From the NCBI GenBank assembly GCA_946626605.1, contig CAMOUL010000002.1:62001-126000 (forward strand): 64,000 bases of DNA, given 5' to 3'. Positions 30,923 through 41,994 of the stretch are shown piece by piece (position 1 is the first letter of the stretch; each line of letters opens with the position of its first letter). The translations under genes and the position numbers were made by a program. This DNA comes from an uncultured Bacteroidales bacterium (lineage in GTDB: Bacteria; Bacteroidota; Bacteroidia; Bacteroidales; Paludibacteraceae). The notes under the pieces are model-generated. The model was not told the origin of the DNA. It searched no databases and was given only the letters and a program-made list of their open reading frames with translations.

Positions 30923-32452
30923 ATGAGTAAAGCATTATTAATGATTTTGGATGGCTGGGGTATCGGTCATAAGGATACCGCTGATGCTATCTATTGTACC
31001 TCGACGCCCCACTGGGACGCGTTGTTGGCGAAATACCCGAACTCGCAACTGCAAGCCAGCGGCGAGAATGTCGGTCTGCCCGACGGACAGATGGGTAACT
31101 CCGAGGTCGGACACCTCAATATCGGAGCCGGACGTGTCGTTTATCAGGACTTGGTGAAGATCAACCGTGCTTGCAAAGACGGCTCTATCCTCGAGAATCC
31201 GGAGATCAAGGCGGTCTTCAGTTATGCCAAAGAGAGCGGAAAGAAAATCCACTTCATGGGCCTGACTTCCGACGGCGGTGTACACTCGAGTCTGGAGCAC
31301 CTCTTCTACCTCTGCGACATCGCAGCTAAATACGGTCTGCAGGGCAAGACCTTCATCCACTGTTTCATGGACGGACGTGACACAGACCCCCATTCCGGTA
31401 TCGGTTTTATTGACCGCCTGGAGGAACATTGCGCCAAGTCTGCCGGAGAGATCGCCTCGATCATCGGCCGTTTCTACGCCATGGACCGCGACAAACGGTG
31501 GGAGCGCGTGAAGGTGGGATATGACTTGTTGGTGAACGGTCAAGGCGAGGCTTTCGAGTCGATGCACGAGGCGATGGAAGCCAGCTACAAGGCAGAGGTG
31601 ACGGACGAGTTCATCAAGCCGATTGTACACGTCCGCAACGGCAAACCCTTAGCGACCATCGAGGAAGGCGACGCCGTGATCTTCTTCAATTACCGCAACG
31701 ACCGCGCGAAAGAAATCACCATTGCGCTCACGCAGCAAGACATGCCCGAGCAAGGGATGAAGACCATTCCAAACTTGCATTACTGTTGCATGACGCCGTA
31801 CGACAGCTCCTTCCAAGGACTGCATGTGCTCTTCCCCAAAGAGAATGTAACCAACACTTTAGGCGAAGTGGTCAGCAAGTTAGGGCTCAAACAACTCCGT
31901 ATCGCCGAGACGGAGAAGTTCGCACACGTGACCTTCTTCTTCAACGGCGGCCGCGAGGCGGAGTTCGAGAACGAGGATCGTATCTTGATTCCTTCCCCGA
32001 AGGTAGCCACTTATGACCTGCAGCCGATGATGTCCGCTCCGGAAGTGACTATCGCGCTTCGCGACGCACTCAACAGCCAGAAATACGATTGCATCATCCT
32101 CAACTACGCAAACGGAGACATGGTGGGTCATACGGGCGTGTATAACTCGATCCAGCAGGCTATTACAGCGATCGATATCTGCGTGAACGAGACCGTGGAA
32201 GCCGCTTTGCGCAACGACTACGAGATTATCATCATCGCCGATCACGGTAACTGCGACAACGCCATCAACGCGGACGGTACGCCGAACACGGCGCACTCGC
32301 TCAACCCCGTTCCGTTTGTATATGTAAGTAAGGAACACACGAGCGCGCGCGTAGAGAATGGTATTCTTGCAGATGTTGCTCCTTCGCTTTGCCACATCTT
32401 AGGCATCGAGCAGCCGAAAGAGATGACCGGAAAGAATTTGATCCACGATTAA
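30923..32452 (+). CDS. gpmI: 2,3-bisphosphoglycerate-independent phosphoglycerate mutase
   Basis: [42 protein letters not shown]. Confidence 0.96.
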   Translation: MSKALLMILDGWGIGHKDTADAIYCTSTPHWDALLAKYPNSQLQASGENVGLPDGQMGNSEVGHLNIGAGRVVYQDLVKINRACKDGSILENPEIKAVFSYAKESGKKIHFMGLTSDGGVHSSLEHLFYLCDIAAKYGLQGKTFIHCFMDGRDTDPHSGIGFIDRLEEHCAKSAGEIASIIGRFYAMDRDKRWERVKVGYDLLVNGQGEAFESMHEAMEASYKAEVTDEFIKPIVHVRNGKPLATIEEGDAVIFFNYRNDRAKEITIALTQQDMPEQGMKTIPNLHYCCMTPYDSSFQGLHVLFPKENVTNTLGEVVSKLGLKQLRIAETEKFAHVTFFFNGGREAEFENEDRILIPSPKVATYDLQPMMSAPEVTIALRDALNSQKYDCIILNYANGDMVGHTGVYNSIQQAITAIDICVNETVEAALRNDYEIIIIADHGNCDNAINADGTPNTAHSLNPVPFVYVSKEHTSARVENGILADVAPSLCHILGIEQPKEMTGKNLIHD

Positions 32453-32460
32453 AAAAAAGA

Positions 32461-32489
32461 AAGCGGCCCAAAAGGGTCGCTTCTTTTTT
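32461..32489. terminator. bidirectional terminator gpmI / small Cys-rich lipoprotein
   Basis: AAGCGGCCC AAAA GGGTCGCTT with A-run upstream and T-run downstream. Confidence 0.85.
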
Positions 32490-32505
32490 GAAACAACAAG
32501 AGCGA

Positions 32506-32655
32506 TTACTCTGCAGCCTCAACAGCAGCCTCTGCCTCAACTACCTCTACGGTGTCCTGGCAGCAGGTGTCCTGGCAGCACTTTTTGTCGCAGCACTTGT
32601 TGCCGCAGCTCATAGCAGCGAATGCTACAGCTACGATAAGAAGCATTTTCTTCAT
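32506..32655 (-). CDS. 49-aa cysteine-rich small lipoprotein (absent from supplied ORF track)
   Basis: MKKMLLIVAVAFAAMSCGNKCCDKKCCQDTCCQDTVEVVEAEAAVEAAE; lipobox AMSC; own terminator and upstream -7-like element on minus strand. Confidence 0.75.
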   Translation of the reverse strand: MKKMLLIVAVAFAAMSCGNKCCDKKCCQDTCCQDTVEVVEAEAAVEAAE

Positions 32656-32795
32656 AAATTTTAACTGTTTTTTTTGTTAATAAAGCTTTATTTACTATTA
32701 TTTTTCGTATTTCTGCGAAAAACGGTGCAAAATTACAAACTTTTTTGCACATATCCAAAAAAAATTGTAATTTTGCGCAATAAATCTTACATTTT

Positions 32796-33614
32796 ATGAG
32801 AAAAAGGTGTTTTTTTGACAAATCTGACGCTAAATTTCTTGGAATTAACCTGATTTTAGCTGTTCTTGTCGGAGTGGGAATCCTTGTCGGGTTAATCGCC
32901 TGGCTGCGTACTTATACGCAACACGGAGTTGAGGTGGAGGTGAACGACGTGCGAGGGATGGTTTTGGCGGAAGCGGAACCTCTCTTGGCGGCAGAAGGAT
33001 TAGTTCTGGTAGTGATTGATTCTACTTATTCGGAGAAGGTTCCTTTTGGTACGATTGTGGAGCAAGACCCGAAACCCTTCAGCCATGCCAAACATGGTCG
33101 GGCTGTATATGTAACGATTAACGCCACTACCAAACGCCAGGTAACGATGCCGAATCTGCAGGATATGAGTTATCGCCAGGCTGAGACAACGCTCCGCGGA
33201 ATGGGGCTCGAGGTGGACACGGTTTACGACTATGAACCCTCTGCTTTCCGGGATCTGGTTTTAGACGTGAAACGTGATGGGCAGAGTGTGCTGCCGGGGG
33301 ACAAACTGCCGGTCGGTACCCAAGTTCGATTAGTAGTAGGTTTTGGCCGGGGTACAGAAGAGGTCGAAGTGCCTTCAGTCATTGGCATGAAACTGCAAGA
33401 GGCGCGTTCCGTCCTTTTGAGCCACCGCCTCACCGTGGGAGCCATCAGTTATGATGAGCCGCAGCAGGAAGGGGTGAATCAGTATGTCTATCGCCAGATA
33501 CCGGCAGAAGGATCGAAACTGATAGAAGGAGAAACAGTCGCTTTGAGGCTCTCTGCAGAAATAGAGAAAGCAGCGACCGTGGGTAACGAAAACGATAGCG
33601 AAGAATGGTTCTAA
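32796..33614 (+). CDS. single-TM PASTA-domain protein
   Basis: N-terminal TM then three PASTA-like repeats (VPSVIGMKLQEARSVLLSHRLTVG). Confidence 0.85.
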   Translation: MRKRCFFDKSDAKFLGINLILAVLVGVGILVGLIAWLRTYTQHGVEVEVNDVRGMVLAEAEPLLAAEGLVLVVIDSTYSEKVPFGTIVEQDPKPFSHAKHGRAVYVTINATTKRQVTMPNLQDMSYRQAETTLRGMGLEVDTVYDYEPSAFRDLVLDVKRDGQSVLPGDKLPVGTQVRLVVGFGRGTEEVEVPSVIGMKLQEARSVLLSHRLTVGAISYDEPQQEGVNQYVYRQIPAEGSKLIEGETVALRLSAEIEKAATVGNENDSEEWF

Positions 33615-33620
33615 GGCCCA

Positions 33621-34670
33621 ATGAGTGAAGATTTGGAAATAGAGAACGAAGAGCTGTGGGAGCGTTGGCGATGCGAGGTGGACAAAGGTCAAGGCAAAGA
33701 ACGTATTGACAAATACCTCGCGGAGCACATGACCAACACCAGCCGAAACCGCATCCAGACGGCTGCGGACGCGGGAAACGTGTGGGTTAACGGGCAGCCT
33801 GTTGCTTCTAATTATCGCGTCAAACCGGGAGATATCATCCAAGTCTTGTTGGACCACGAACCCCACGACTTCACCATCACCCCGGAGAATATCCCTCTGA
33901 CGATAGTCTATGAGGATGAGGATCTGCTGGTTATCAATAAACCTGCCGGATTAGTCGTGCACCCCGGGCATGGCAACTACGAGCACACGCTTCTGCACGC
34001 CCTCGCATGGCATTTTAGCCATCAGCCGTCAGCCGTCAGCCATCCGATAGATATCAACGATCCGAGTATCGGTCTCGTGCATCGTATCGATAAAGACACC
34101 TCCGGACTCTTGTTGATTGCCAAAACGCCGGAAGCGAAGGCTGATCTTGCCAAACAGTTCTTCGACCACACGACCGAGCGCACCTATAATGCCCTTGTTT
34201 GGGGTACTTTCAAGGAGCAAAGCGGCACTATCGAAGGAGCTTTAGCCCGCGACAACCGGGATCGCACAATCTATCGTGTTTGGGATCCGGAGGAATGTCC
34301 GCAAGCCAAAGAAGCCATTACTCACTGGCGGGTTCTCGAGCAATTTCCATACGTCACACTCGTCGAATGTCGCCTGGAGACCGGACGAACCCACCAGATT
34401 CGCGTGCACATGAAACATATCGGTCACCCGCTTTTCGCGGATGAGAAGTATGGGGGCTGCGAAATACTGAAAGGTCTTCGCACACAGAAATACCGCCAAT
34501 ACATAGAGAACTGCTTTGCGCTTTGTCCGCGGCAGGTACTACATGCCAAGACGCTCGGATTCACACATCCGCGCACGGGAGAAAGGATGTTCTTCGACAG
34601 CCAGTGGCCCGAAGACATGACCGCCCTCATTGAGAAATGGCGGCATTACGAACCCAATACCTTGAATTAA
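33621..34670 (+). CDS. rluD: RluA/RluD family pseudouridine synthase
   Basis: S4-like N terminus, GLVHRIDKDTSGLLLIAKT, LVECRLETGRTHQIRVHMKHIGHPL. Confidence 0.92.
   Translation: MSEDLEIENEELWERWRCEVDKGQGKERIDKYLAEHMTNTSRNRIQTAADAGNVWVNGQPVASNYRVKPGDIIQVLLDHEPHDFTITPENIPLTIVYEDEDLLVINKPAGLVVHPGHGNYEHTLLHALAWHFSHQPSAVSHPIDINDPSIGLVHRIDKDTSGLLLIAKTPEAKADLAKQFFDHTTERTYNALVWGTFKEQSGTIEGALARDNRDRTIYRVWDPEECPQAKEAITHWRVLEQFPYVTLVECRLETGRTHQIRVHMKHIGHPLFADEKYGGCEILKGLRTQKYRQYIENCFALCPRQVLHAKTLGFTHPRTGERMFFDSQWPEDMTALIEKWRHYEPNTLN
34017..34044 (+). repeat. 7-bp array within rluD
   Basis: AGCCATC AGCCGTC AGCCGTC AGCCATC. Confidence 0.95.
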
Positions 34671-34677
34671 TCGAAAA

Positions 34678-36489
34678 TCACTCGTCGCTGAAATGCACGA
34701 GCACGTGTCGATACGAATTGAAGATTTTGGACTTGGACACGAATCCCAGATACCGACGGTCTTGGTCCACTACCGGTAAGTTCCATGCGCCGGTGTCTTC
34801 AAAAATCTCCATCACTTTGTCCATCGTCAGATCAAACCGCAAAGTCGCGGGCGGCGAAGTCATGAGTTGGCCCACCGTAAACCGCTTGTACAGCCGTGGC
34901 TGGAACATGATATTCCGCACTTCGTCCAGCAGCAAGATTCCCTTTAGATGCCCCTCATGGTCAATCACAGGGAAGATATTCCGCTTGCTCTCGCTGATCA
35001 CTTTGACCAATTCACCTAACGTCATTTCCGGAAGGATAGTGATGAAATCCGTCTCCAAGACGCTATCCATCTTCAGTAATGTCAGTACGTTACGGTCTTT
35101 GTTGTGGGTCAGCAGTTCGCCTTTCTGCGCCAAACGCATGGCGTACAACGAGTGAGGCTCAAAGAGCATGATCGTCAGATACGAAATGACCGAAACGATC
35201 ATCAGTGGCATGAACAAATGGTATCCGCCGGTTAACTCCGCAATGAGGAAGATACCTGTCAGCGGGGCATGCATGACGCCGGACATCAGTCCTGCCATGC
35301 CTACCAACGCGAAATTCGTCTCCGGCACGATAAGCCCCGCAAGGTTCATGATTCGCGCGGTTACAAATCCCACGATAGCACCCATGAATAGCGAGGGAGC
35401 GAAGATACCTCCGACACCTCCGGCTCCGTTCGTCGCAACGCTGGCAACGATCTTCAAAAAGATAATCGCAATGAAATAACCCAAGATGATCAACTGCGCG
35501 TTGGTCGTGGACAGACTCGCGTAGAAGTCCGTAGGAATAAGGTATTTATGCAGCGGACTGTTGTCCAGTGCCGAGAGGCTGTCTCCGTTGATAAGCTGCT
35601 TAATCACGTCGTAACCTTCGCCATAAAGCGGCGGGAAGAGGAAAATCAGGACGCTTAGCGTCAGTCCTCCGATGAGGATCTTCAACCCGAACGAACGGAC
35701 GTTATGCTTCGCCCACTGCTCAAGACCGTTCATGCCCCGGGTGAAATAGAGGCTGACCATGCCGCAGATAGCTCCTAAAACCAGATACCAAGGGATACGT
35801 TCTACCAGGAACGGCTCTGCTACATCCAGCGGGAACATCGGTTCGGTGCCTGTCAGGATATAAGAGATGGCGGTCGCCGTGACGGAAGAGATCAGCAACG
35901 GAGCTACGGACGTCATCGTCAGGTCCATCATCAGAACCTCCAGCGTGAAGACCAGACCGGCTATCGGGGCTTTGAAGATACCGCCTATGGCTCCCGCAGC
36001 GCCACAGCCGATCATCAGCATCATCGTCTTTTGATCCAAACGAAAGGCTTTCGCTAAGTTCGAACCGATGGCTGCGCCCGTGAGCACAATAGGTGCCTCG
36101 GCTCCGACCGATCCACCGAAACCGATCGTCAGACCCGAACCGACGATGGACGACCACATGTTATGTGCCTTGATGATCGATTTGCGTTGGGAGATTGCGT
36201 AGAGGATTTTCGTGATACCATGGGAGATGTCGTCACGAACGACATATTTGACAAACAAGGCCGCCAGCGTGATACCGATAACCGGCGTGATGAGGTACCA
36301 CCAGGTCCGTTCATCCGCTATCAGCTGCTCCTCTACAAGCCTTTGTATCAAGTGGATAAACGATTTCAATAAGGCCGCTGCGGCGGCGGATAAGGCTCCT
36401 ACGAAGAACGAGAGAAGCAGCACTAAATGCTTCTCGCTTATATGGCGTTCCCGCCACTCGATCATTCTATCGTACCACAAGTTCGTCAT
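34678..36489 (-). CDS. ClC-family chloride channel with C-terminal CBS domains
   Basis: [42 protein letters not shown] pair. Confidence 0.92.
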   Translation of the reverse strand: MTNLWYDRMIEWRERHISEKHLVLLLSFFVGALSAAAAALLKSFIHLIQRLVEEQLIADERTWWYLITPVIGITLAALFVKYVVRDDISHGITKILYAISQRKSIIKAHNMWSSIVGSGLTIGFGGSVGAEAPIVLTGAAIGSNLAKAFRLDQKTMMLMIGCGAAGAIGGIFKAPIAGLVFTLEVLMMDLTMTSVAPLLISSVTATAISYILTGTEPMFPLDVAEPFLVERIPWYLVLGAICGMVSLYFTRGMNGLEQWAKHNVRSFGLKILIGGLTLSVLIFLFPPLYGEGYDVIKQLINGDSLSALDNSPLHKYLIPTDFYASLSTTNAQLIILGYFIAIIFLKIVASVATNGAGGVGGIFAPSLFMGAIVGFVTARIMNLAGLIVPETNFALVGMAGLMSGVMHAPLTGIFLIAELTGGYHLFMPLMIVSVISYLTIMLFEPHSLYAMRLAQKGELLTHNKDRNVLTLLKMDSVLETDFITILPEMTLGELVKVISESKRNIFPVIDHEGHLKGILLLDEVRNIMFQPRLYKRFTVGQLMTSPPATLRFDLTMDKVMEIFEDTGAWNLPVVDQDRRYLGFVSKSKIFNSYRHVLVHFSDE

Positions 36490-37661
36490 TCGTCCCAGCC
36501 TATGCCTTTATACTTGTCGAGGTCCCATTCCTCTTCTACCTCGTTGAGGTAGATAGTTTGTTCCTCGTCGTCTTCTTGCGCCTCGGGCTCCTCTTTCTCT
36601 ATCAGGGTCACGTCTATCGGCGCATGGCTGATCTCGATCACCTGGTTCTGCTCCTTGTTGAGTTCGGTCCACAGCTGGTCTTTGAGTTCGTCGATGCCCT
36701 CGTTGGTCAGTGAAGAGATAGGGATGACCGGAATCTCCAGTGCTTTTTGCAGCGCCTCGAAATCAATCTTCGGCAGTTCGTTGCCCTCATCATCCACACG
36801 TGGCACATCCATCTTGCTGATTGCTAAGATCCTCGCCTTGCTCAGCAGTTCAGGATTATACTTTTCTAATTCGCGAAGAAGAATCCGGTACTCGCCCTGT
36901 ATATCTTCGCTGGTAGCCGGAACCATAAATAAAAGTACCGCGTTGCGCTCGATATGTCTCAGGAACCGGAGACCAAGACCTTTGCCTTCACTGGCTCCCT
37001 CAATGATACCGGGAATATCCGCCATGCAGAAAGACCGTCCGTCGCGGTAAGAAACAATACCTAATTGTGGCGTAAGGGTCGTGAACGGATAGTCCGCAAT
37101 CTCCGGCTTGGCTGCCGAGACAACGCTCAGCAGCGTGGATTTGCCGGCATTAGGGAAGCCCACGAGACCCACATCGGCAAGCACCTTTAGTTGCATAATC
37201 ACGGTGCGCTCTTGAGCCGGTTCGCCGGGCTGCGCATAACGAGGCGCCTGGTTTGTAGCCGTGCGGAAATGCCAGTTTCCAAGACCTCCGCGACCGCCTT
37301 TCAGAAGAACCACGCGCTCGTCATGTGCCTTCACTTCGCATATATATTCGCCGGTCTCGCCGTCGTAAACCACCGTTCCGCAAGGTACTTCGATGATCTT
37401 GTCCTCTCCGTCCTTGCCGAACGAACGGCTCTGACCGCCCTTACCGCCGTCGGTAGCCATGATATGCTTCTGGTACTTCAGATGCAGTAAGGTCCACAGG
37501 TTGCGGTTGCCGCGTAAGATCACCGACCCACCTTTACCTCCGTCACCGCCGTCCGGACCGCCTTTCGGCAGATACTTGGCGCGATGAAGGTGCATACAAC
37601 CCGCTCCGCCCTTGCCCGAGCGGCAGTAGATCTTGACGTAGTCGATAAAATTAGCGGCCAT
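36486..37661 (-). CDS. obgE: Obg family GTPase
   Basis: Glycine-rich Obg fold ([12 protein letters not shown]), [33 protein letters not shown]. Confidence 0.95.
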   Translation of the reverse strand: MAANFIDYVKIYCRSGKGGAGCMHLHRAKYLPKGGPDGGDGGKGGSVILRGNRNLWTLLHLKYQKHIMATDGGKGGQSRSFGKDGEDKIIEVPCGTVVYDGETGEYICEVKAHDERVVLLKGGRGGLGNWHFRTATNQAPRYAQPGEPAQERTVIMQLKVLADVGLVGFPNAGKSTLLSVVSAAKPEIADYPFTTLTPQLGIVSYRDGRSFCMADIPGIIEGASEGKGLGLRFLRHIERNAVLLFMVPATSEDIQGEYRILLRELEKYNPELLSKARILAISKMDVPRVDDEGNELPKIDFEALQKALEIPVIPISSLTNEGIDELKDQLWTELNKEQNQVIEISHAPIDVTLIEKEEPEAQEDDEEQTIYLNEVEEEWDLDKYKGIGWDE

Positions 37662-37669
37662 AACGAAAT

Positions 37670-38242
37670 TTATTTTGCGAGTTCAATAATACGCTCGATC
37701 TGCAGGAACACGTCCTCCACCGAGTGATTGCCATTTACGGTAAAATAGTTACCGTTGTGCAGGTAATAATGTGCGATCGGCTCCGTCTGATTGTGATAAA
37801 CGGCGATGCGGTGACGGATGGTATTGAGGTTGTCATCCGCACGACCGCTCACTTTTCCACGATCAATCAGGCGTTGGATCAGTAACTGCTCATCCACCAG
37901 GAGGTCGATCATGATCGCATCCATGTTGTATTTCTTGAGCAACTCGGTCAATGACTCTGCTTGGGAAACCGTACGAGGATAGCCATCGAAAATAGTACCT
38001 TTGCAATCTGCCGGCAGCGAGGAGATATAATTCTCAATCACGCCGTACATCATCTCGTCCGGTACCAAGTTGCCTTTGGATATCAGTTCATCGATGCTTT
38101 TACCCAGTTCACTGCCTTTGGCTATCTCTGCGCGCAGGACGTCACCTGTCGAGAGATGTTTCAGACCATATTTTTCTGCTATATATCCGGATTGCGTTCC
38201 TTTGCCGCTGCCCGGAGCACCACACAATATTATATTCAACAT
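37670..38242 (-). CDS. adk: adenylate kinase
   Basis: [33 protein letters not shown]. Confidence 0.96.
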   Translation of the reverse strand: MLNIILCGAPGSGKGTQSGYIAEKYGLKHLSTGDVLRAEIAKGSELGKSIDELISKGNLVPDEMMYGVIENYISSLPADCKGTIFDGYPRTVSQAESLTELLKKYNMDAIMIDLLVDEQLLIQRLIDRGKVSGRADDNLNTIRHRIAVYHNQTEPIAHYYLHNGNYFTVNGNHSVEDVFLQIERIIELAK

Positions 38243-38268
38243 ATCTAATACCTATTAATGAACAGACA

Positions 38269-38301
38269 AAACGAGTTGCCCGTTGGTAGGGCAACTCGTT
38301 T
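38269..38301 (-). terminator. terminator downstream of HU gene
   Basis: AAACGAGTTGCCC GTTGGTA GGGCAACTCGTTT, 13-bp perfect stem. Confidence 0.85.
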
Positions 38302-38320
38302 GTGAAGCTACATTGCCTAA

Positions 38321-38584
38321 TTAGAGAGCAAATTTAGCACCCGGTTTGATTTTAACAACCTTACGAGCCGGGATATTGATAGCCTGCTTGGTTGCAGGGT
38401 TGATACCCTTGCGAGCAGCTTTGCTTACTACGTTGATAGAAGCGTAGCCAACGAGCTGTACGTTCTCACCTTTCTTAACTGCCTCAACGGCTGCCTCAAG
38501 AGCTGCGTCGAGTACTTTTGCAACTTCTGCCTGCGGGAGCTCTACCTGAGCAGCAACCGCCTTTACGAGTTCGGATTTGTTCAT
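38321..38584 (-). CDS. HU family DNA-binding protein
   Basis: MNKSELVKAVAAQVELPQAEVAKVLDAALEAAVEAVKKGENVQLVGYASINVVSKAARKGINPAT. Confidence 0.95.
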   Translation of the reverse strand: MNKSELVKAVAAQVELPQAEVAKVLDAALEAAVEAVKKGENVQLVGYASINVVSKAARKGINPATKQAINIPARKVVKIKPGAKFAL

Positions 38585-38646
38585 AACTTTGTGTTTTTTT
38601 AGTTATTAATAATGTGAACTATTGATTCCTTTTTGGAAATACGCTT

Positions 38647-38678
38647 GCAAAGTTACAACTTTTTCTTTATATAGCAAA
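38647..38678 (-). promoter_or_regulatory. promoter of HU gene
   Basis: Minus-strand TAACTTTG (38648-38655) with upstream TTTG. Confidence 0.7.
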
Positions 38679-38787
38679 TATTTTTGTAAAAAAAAATGCA
38701 TTTTTTGCAAAAAAACGCGATTTTTTACACGTTTGGTGCATTTTTTGTATGTTTATATGCGTATTTTTTAGTATCTTTGCACTCGTT

Positions 38788-39552
38788 ATGCGTAATTTAC
38801 CAAATGTAACCCGCTATTTGTTAATAGCCAACTTAGTAGTTTTTTTGTTGACAGGTATCCTGTCTCGTTATGGTATCGATTTGAATGCCCTTTGTGGACT
38901 GCACTACTATGGTGCTTCGTCCTTCCATTGGTGGCAGCCGGTCACGTACATGTTCCTCCATGCCAACTGGAGTCATATTTTCTTTAATATGTTTGCCGTG
39001 TGGATGTTTGCCCCGATGATTGAGAACGAATGGGGCGAACGTCGCTTCGCAATCTATTATCTGGTCTGCGGTTTGGGAGCAGCATTTGTCCAGGAGTTGG
39101 TGTGGGCGTTGATGCTCTCTAACATGAGCGACGCTTACGGAGCAGCATACCTGGCGCAGTATTCGTATTTCCTCAACACCATCGGTGCGTCCGGAGCAGT
39201 CTTCGGCATCCTTTTCGCTTTCGGATGGCTCTACCCCTCGGTGCCCTTGTATTTCCTGTTTATCCCCATTCCCATACGTGCGCGCACGTTCGTTATTATA
39301 TATGCGGCTATCGAACTTTTCGCCGGCTTGGGCTCCGTAGCGGGCTTCTCCGTGGATAACGTAGCGCATTTTGCCCATTTGGGCGGAATGCTCTTCGGAT
39401 GGCTTCTGATCCTCTATTGGCGTAAGATGGAGTGGCGTGAACCGCGGTTCGGCAATCTCTGGCGCCGGATCAAAGAAAAAATAACCGGTCATGAGCACTT
39501 GGATAGTACAGATGACCGGTTTAAAGATTATCATTACCACAAACGCGTGTGA
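38788..39552 (+). CDS. rhomboid family intramembrane serine protease
   Basis: HANWSHIFFNMFAVWMF, NTIGASGAVFGILFAFGW, VAHFAHLGGMLFG. Confidence 0.93.
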   Translation: MRNLPNVTRYLLIANLVVFLLTGILSRYGIDLNALCGLHYYGASSFHWWQPVTYMFLHANWSHIFFNMFAVWMFAPMIENEWGERRFAIYYLVCGLGAAFVQELVWALMLSNMSDAYGAAYLAQYSYFLNTIGASGAVFGILFAFGWLYPSVPLYFLFIPIPIRARTFVIIYAAIELFAGLGSVAGFSVDNVAHFAHLGGMLFGWLLILYWRKMEWREPRFGNLWRRIKEKITGHEHLDSTDDRFKDYHYHKRV

Positions 39553-39555
39553 TTT

Positions 39556-40359
39556 TTACCACTCGATAGTGGCTACAACCGGCTTGTGATCCGAGCCGGT
39601 TGTTTCTTTGACCTCGCACGCCGTGGGCTGCAGGCTCTCCGATGACAGGATATAATCGATCCGCAAGCCATATCCTCTTTTCTCGCACGTCGCGCCCCAT
39701 TCCCAGGGATGCGTACTGCTCCATGCGTCGTGCAAACCTCTGCTGATATGCCAATAGGCGTAGCTGAGTACCGGCGCATTGAAATCGCCGACTACGACTA
39801 CCGGATACGGACTCGCCTCTATCTCTCTTCGCACTACTCGCGCTTGATTATTACGCAAACCTACCGCGCGTTTCCATTTGGCTTTCAGACGCCTGAAAGA
39901 GGACATGAAACCCTCGTAATTGCGTTGCGTCTCCGCTTCGCTGATATCATCCGGAGTGAAACTATAGGACTCTAAATGATTGTTTATCAGTCGAATAGTA
40001 TCGTTCCCCACCACTATATCGCAGCGGTTGGAGAGGTTACCCCGTGTCTCGTAGTGGATACTTTGCTTGTTGACAAGCGGGTATTTGGACCAGACCATCG
40101 TACCGTATTGGTGCCTCTTGTTATAGACCGAGAAATCCAGATATGAGTATGGATATTTTTGTCCCAGAACGCGCTTCACATCCGGTAAAGTAAGGAATTG
40201 GGCGTCCTTATATACATCCACTTCCTGCAGACAGATGACATCCGCGTCCTGCGCCGTCAGATAGTGCAGGACTTCGTTCTTCCCGGGTTTTTCAAAACCG
40301 CCCATCCGGCCCGTGTTCCAGGTCAAAACGGTAATCGCTATGAGGATAAAATGGCTCAT
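39556..40359 (-). CDS. endonuclease/exonuclease/phosphatase family protein
   Basis: LTWNTGRMG, VICLQEVDVY, VVVGDFNAPVLSYAY, GSDHKPVVATIEW. Confidence 0.92.
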   Translation of the reverse strand: MSHFILIAITVLTWNTGRMGGFEKPGKNEVLHYLTAQDADVICLQEVDVYKDAQFLTLPDVKRVLGQKYPYSYLDFSVYNKRHQYGTMVWSKYPLVNKQSIHYETRGNLSNRCDIVVGNDTIRLINNHLESYSFTPDDISEAETQRNYEGFMSSFRRLKAKWKRAVGLRNNQARVVRREIEASPYPVVVVGDFNAPVLSYAYWHISRGLHDAWSSTHPWEWGATCEKRGYGLRIDYILSSESLQPTACEVKETTGSDHKPVVATIEW

Positions 40360-41912
40360 TTCTTCGGACTCAGAGTTACCAGCGGGATAATCATCTCTTC
40401 CAGCGAAATGCCGCCGTGTTGGAAGGTGTTGCGGTAGTATTGCGCGTAGTAGTTGAACTGATTAGGGTACGCAAAAAAGTCGCTTCCCGTACAGAACGCA
40501 TAACTGCTGCTCACGTTCGGACATGGCAATCCCACTTTCTTCGGGTGCTCGATAGTGAACACGTTTTTGGAGCTGCAGTTCAGCGCTTTGCCCACTTTGT
40601 AACGGATATTGGTATTCGTATTTTTGTCGGCAATAATCTGTACGGCGTTTTTCACCCGTGTCGTACCATGATCGGTCGTCAGCACGACCGTAAACCCTAA
40701 TTCCGAGGCGTGGCGGAGAAGTTCATAAGTCGGCGAGTGTTTGAACCAACTGATGGTCAGACTGCGGTACGCCGCCTCGTCGTTCGCCAACTCGCGCATC
40801 ATCTTGCTTTCCGTCCGGGAGTGAGAAAGCATATCGATGAAATTCAGCACAACGATGTTCAGCGGCGCTTGCGCGCCTTTCAGTTGATGAATGACACGCT
40901 CGCAGAAATCACTCTCGTTCACCTTCCAGTAGTTGAACCTCTCCCGTCTCCGATAGCGGTCCAGCAGGGTCTGTACCAACTCTTTCTCATACTGGTTTTT
41001 GCTCTCTTCATCGCCTTCTTCGACCCAGTAATCGGGAAACATCTCTTGGATCTGAAGCGGCATCAGGCCGGAGAAAATAGCATTCCGGGCATATTGGGTA
41101 GCTGTCGGCAAAATGGAACTGTACTGCTCCTCCGTACGGATGGTGAAGAACTCGCTGATCAGCGGCTGGATACATTTCCATTGGTCGTACCGGAAATTGT
41201 CTATCACGCAAAGCAGCACTTTCTCCCCTTTGTCCAAAAGAGGAAAAACGCTGTGTTTCATCACGTCCTGCGACATGATCGGCCGTTGCGCATTCTCTTC
41301 AAACCAACTCTCGTAGTTCTTGGCGATCCATTTGCTGAAGGCGGCATTCGCTTGTGTCCGTTGGTCGGCAATCAGACTGCGCATGCCCGAATGACCTGCC
41401 TGCTCCTCTACGTCCGCCAACTCCAGGTCCCATTTGCTCAGACTGCGTTCGATGGCCTGCCATTCCTCGATGGTGGAGGCGGTATCGATCATATACGAGA
41501 TGTCGCTCCACTCCTGACGGTAGTTTTGCTGCACTTGTTCGGTCACGATCGCTTGCTGATGAATATGTTTCTTCAGACAAAGCAGGATCTGACTCGGATT
41601 GACCGGCTTGATCAGGTAGTCGGCGATCTTCTCGCCGATGGCCTGCTCCATAATGTGCTCCTCCTCGCTCTTCGTGATCATCACTACCGGCACTTCCGGA
41701 CGAAGACGCTTGATCTCCTGCAGCGTCTCCAGACCGCTCATGCCGGGCATGTTTTCGTCAAGAAACACGATATCCGGAGCTTCCGATCCCAGACCATTCA
41801 GTGCATCTTCCCCATTGCTGGCGGTGACAACCTCATAGTTCTTTTCTTTCAGATAAATAATGTACGGCTGCAACAAGTCGATCTCGTCGTCAACCCATAA
41901 AATCCTATTCAT
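40356..41912 (-). CDS. porX: PorX-type response regulator with PglZ/phosphatase domain (T9SS regulator)
   Basis: Receiver domain ILWVDDEIDLLQPYIIYLKEKNYEV, VFLDENMPG; C-terminal LTTDHGTTRVKNAVQI, 518 aa. Confidence 0.9.
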   Translation of the reverse strand: MNRILWVDDEIDLLQPYIIYLKEKNYEVVTASNGEDALNGLGSEAPDIVFLDENMPGMSGLETLQEIKRLRPEVPVVMITKSEEEHIMEQAIGEKIADYLIKPVNPSQILLCLKKHIHQQAIVTEQVQQNYRQEWSDISYMIDTASTIEEWQAIERSLSKWDLELADVEEQAGHSGMRSLIADQRTQANAAFSKWIAKNYESWFEENAQRPIMSQDVMKHSVFPLLDKGEKVLLCVIDNFRYDQWKCIQPLISEFFTIRTEEQYSSILPTATQYARNAIFSGLMPLQIQEMFPDYWVEEGDEESKNQYEKELVQTLLDRYRRRERFNYWKVNESDFCERVIHQLKGAQAPLNIVVLNFIDMLSHSRTESKMMRELANDEAAYRSLTISWFKHSPTYELLRHASELGFTVVLTTDHGTTRVKNAVQIIADKNTNTNIRYKVGKALNCSSKNVFTIEHPKKVGLPCPNVSSSYAFCTGSDFFAYPNQFNYYAQYYRNTFQHGGISLEEMIIPLVTLSPKK

Positions 41913-41915
41913 GCT

Positions 41916-41947
41916 GCAAAATTAGTATTTTTTTTTCACATATGCAA
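41916..41947 (-). promoter_or_regulatory. promoter of porX
   Basis: Minus-strand TAATTTTG (41917-41924). Confidence 0.65.
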
Positions 41948-41994
41948 GAATAGTGCCATTTTTTATCTTCACAAAAATTTTTTTTACCGCTCTC

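Noticed and set aside
40710-41900. 396-aa plus-strand ORF opposite porX
   Set aside because: Shadow ORF of the conserved PorX gene; no recognisable motifs.
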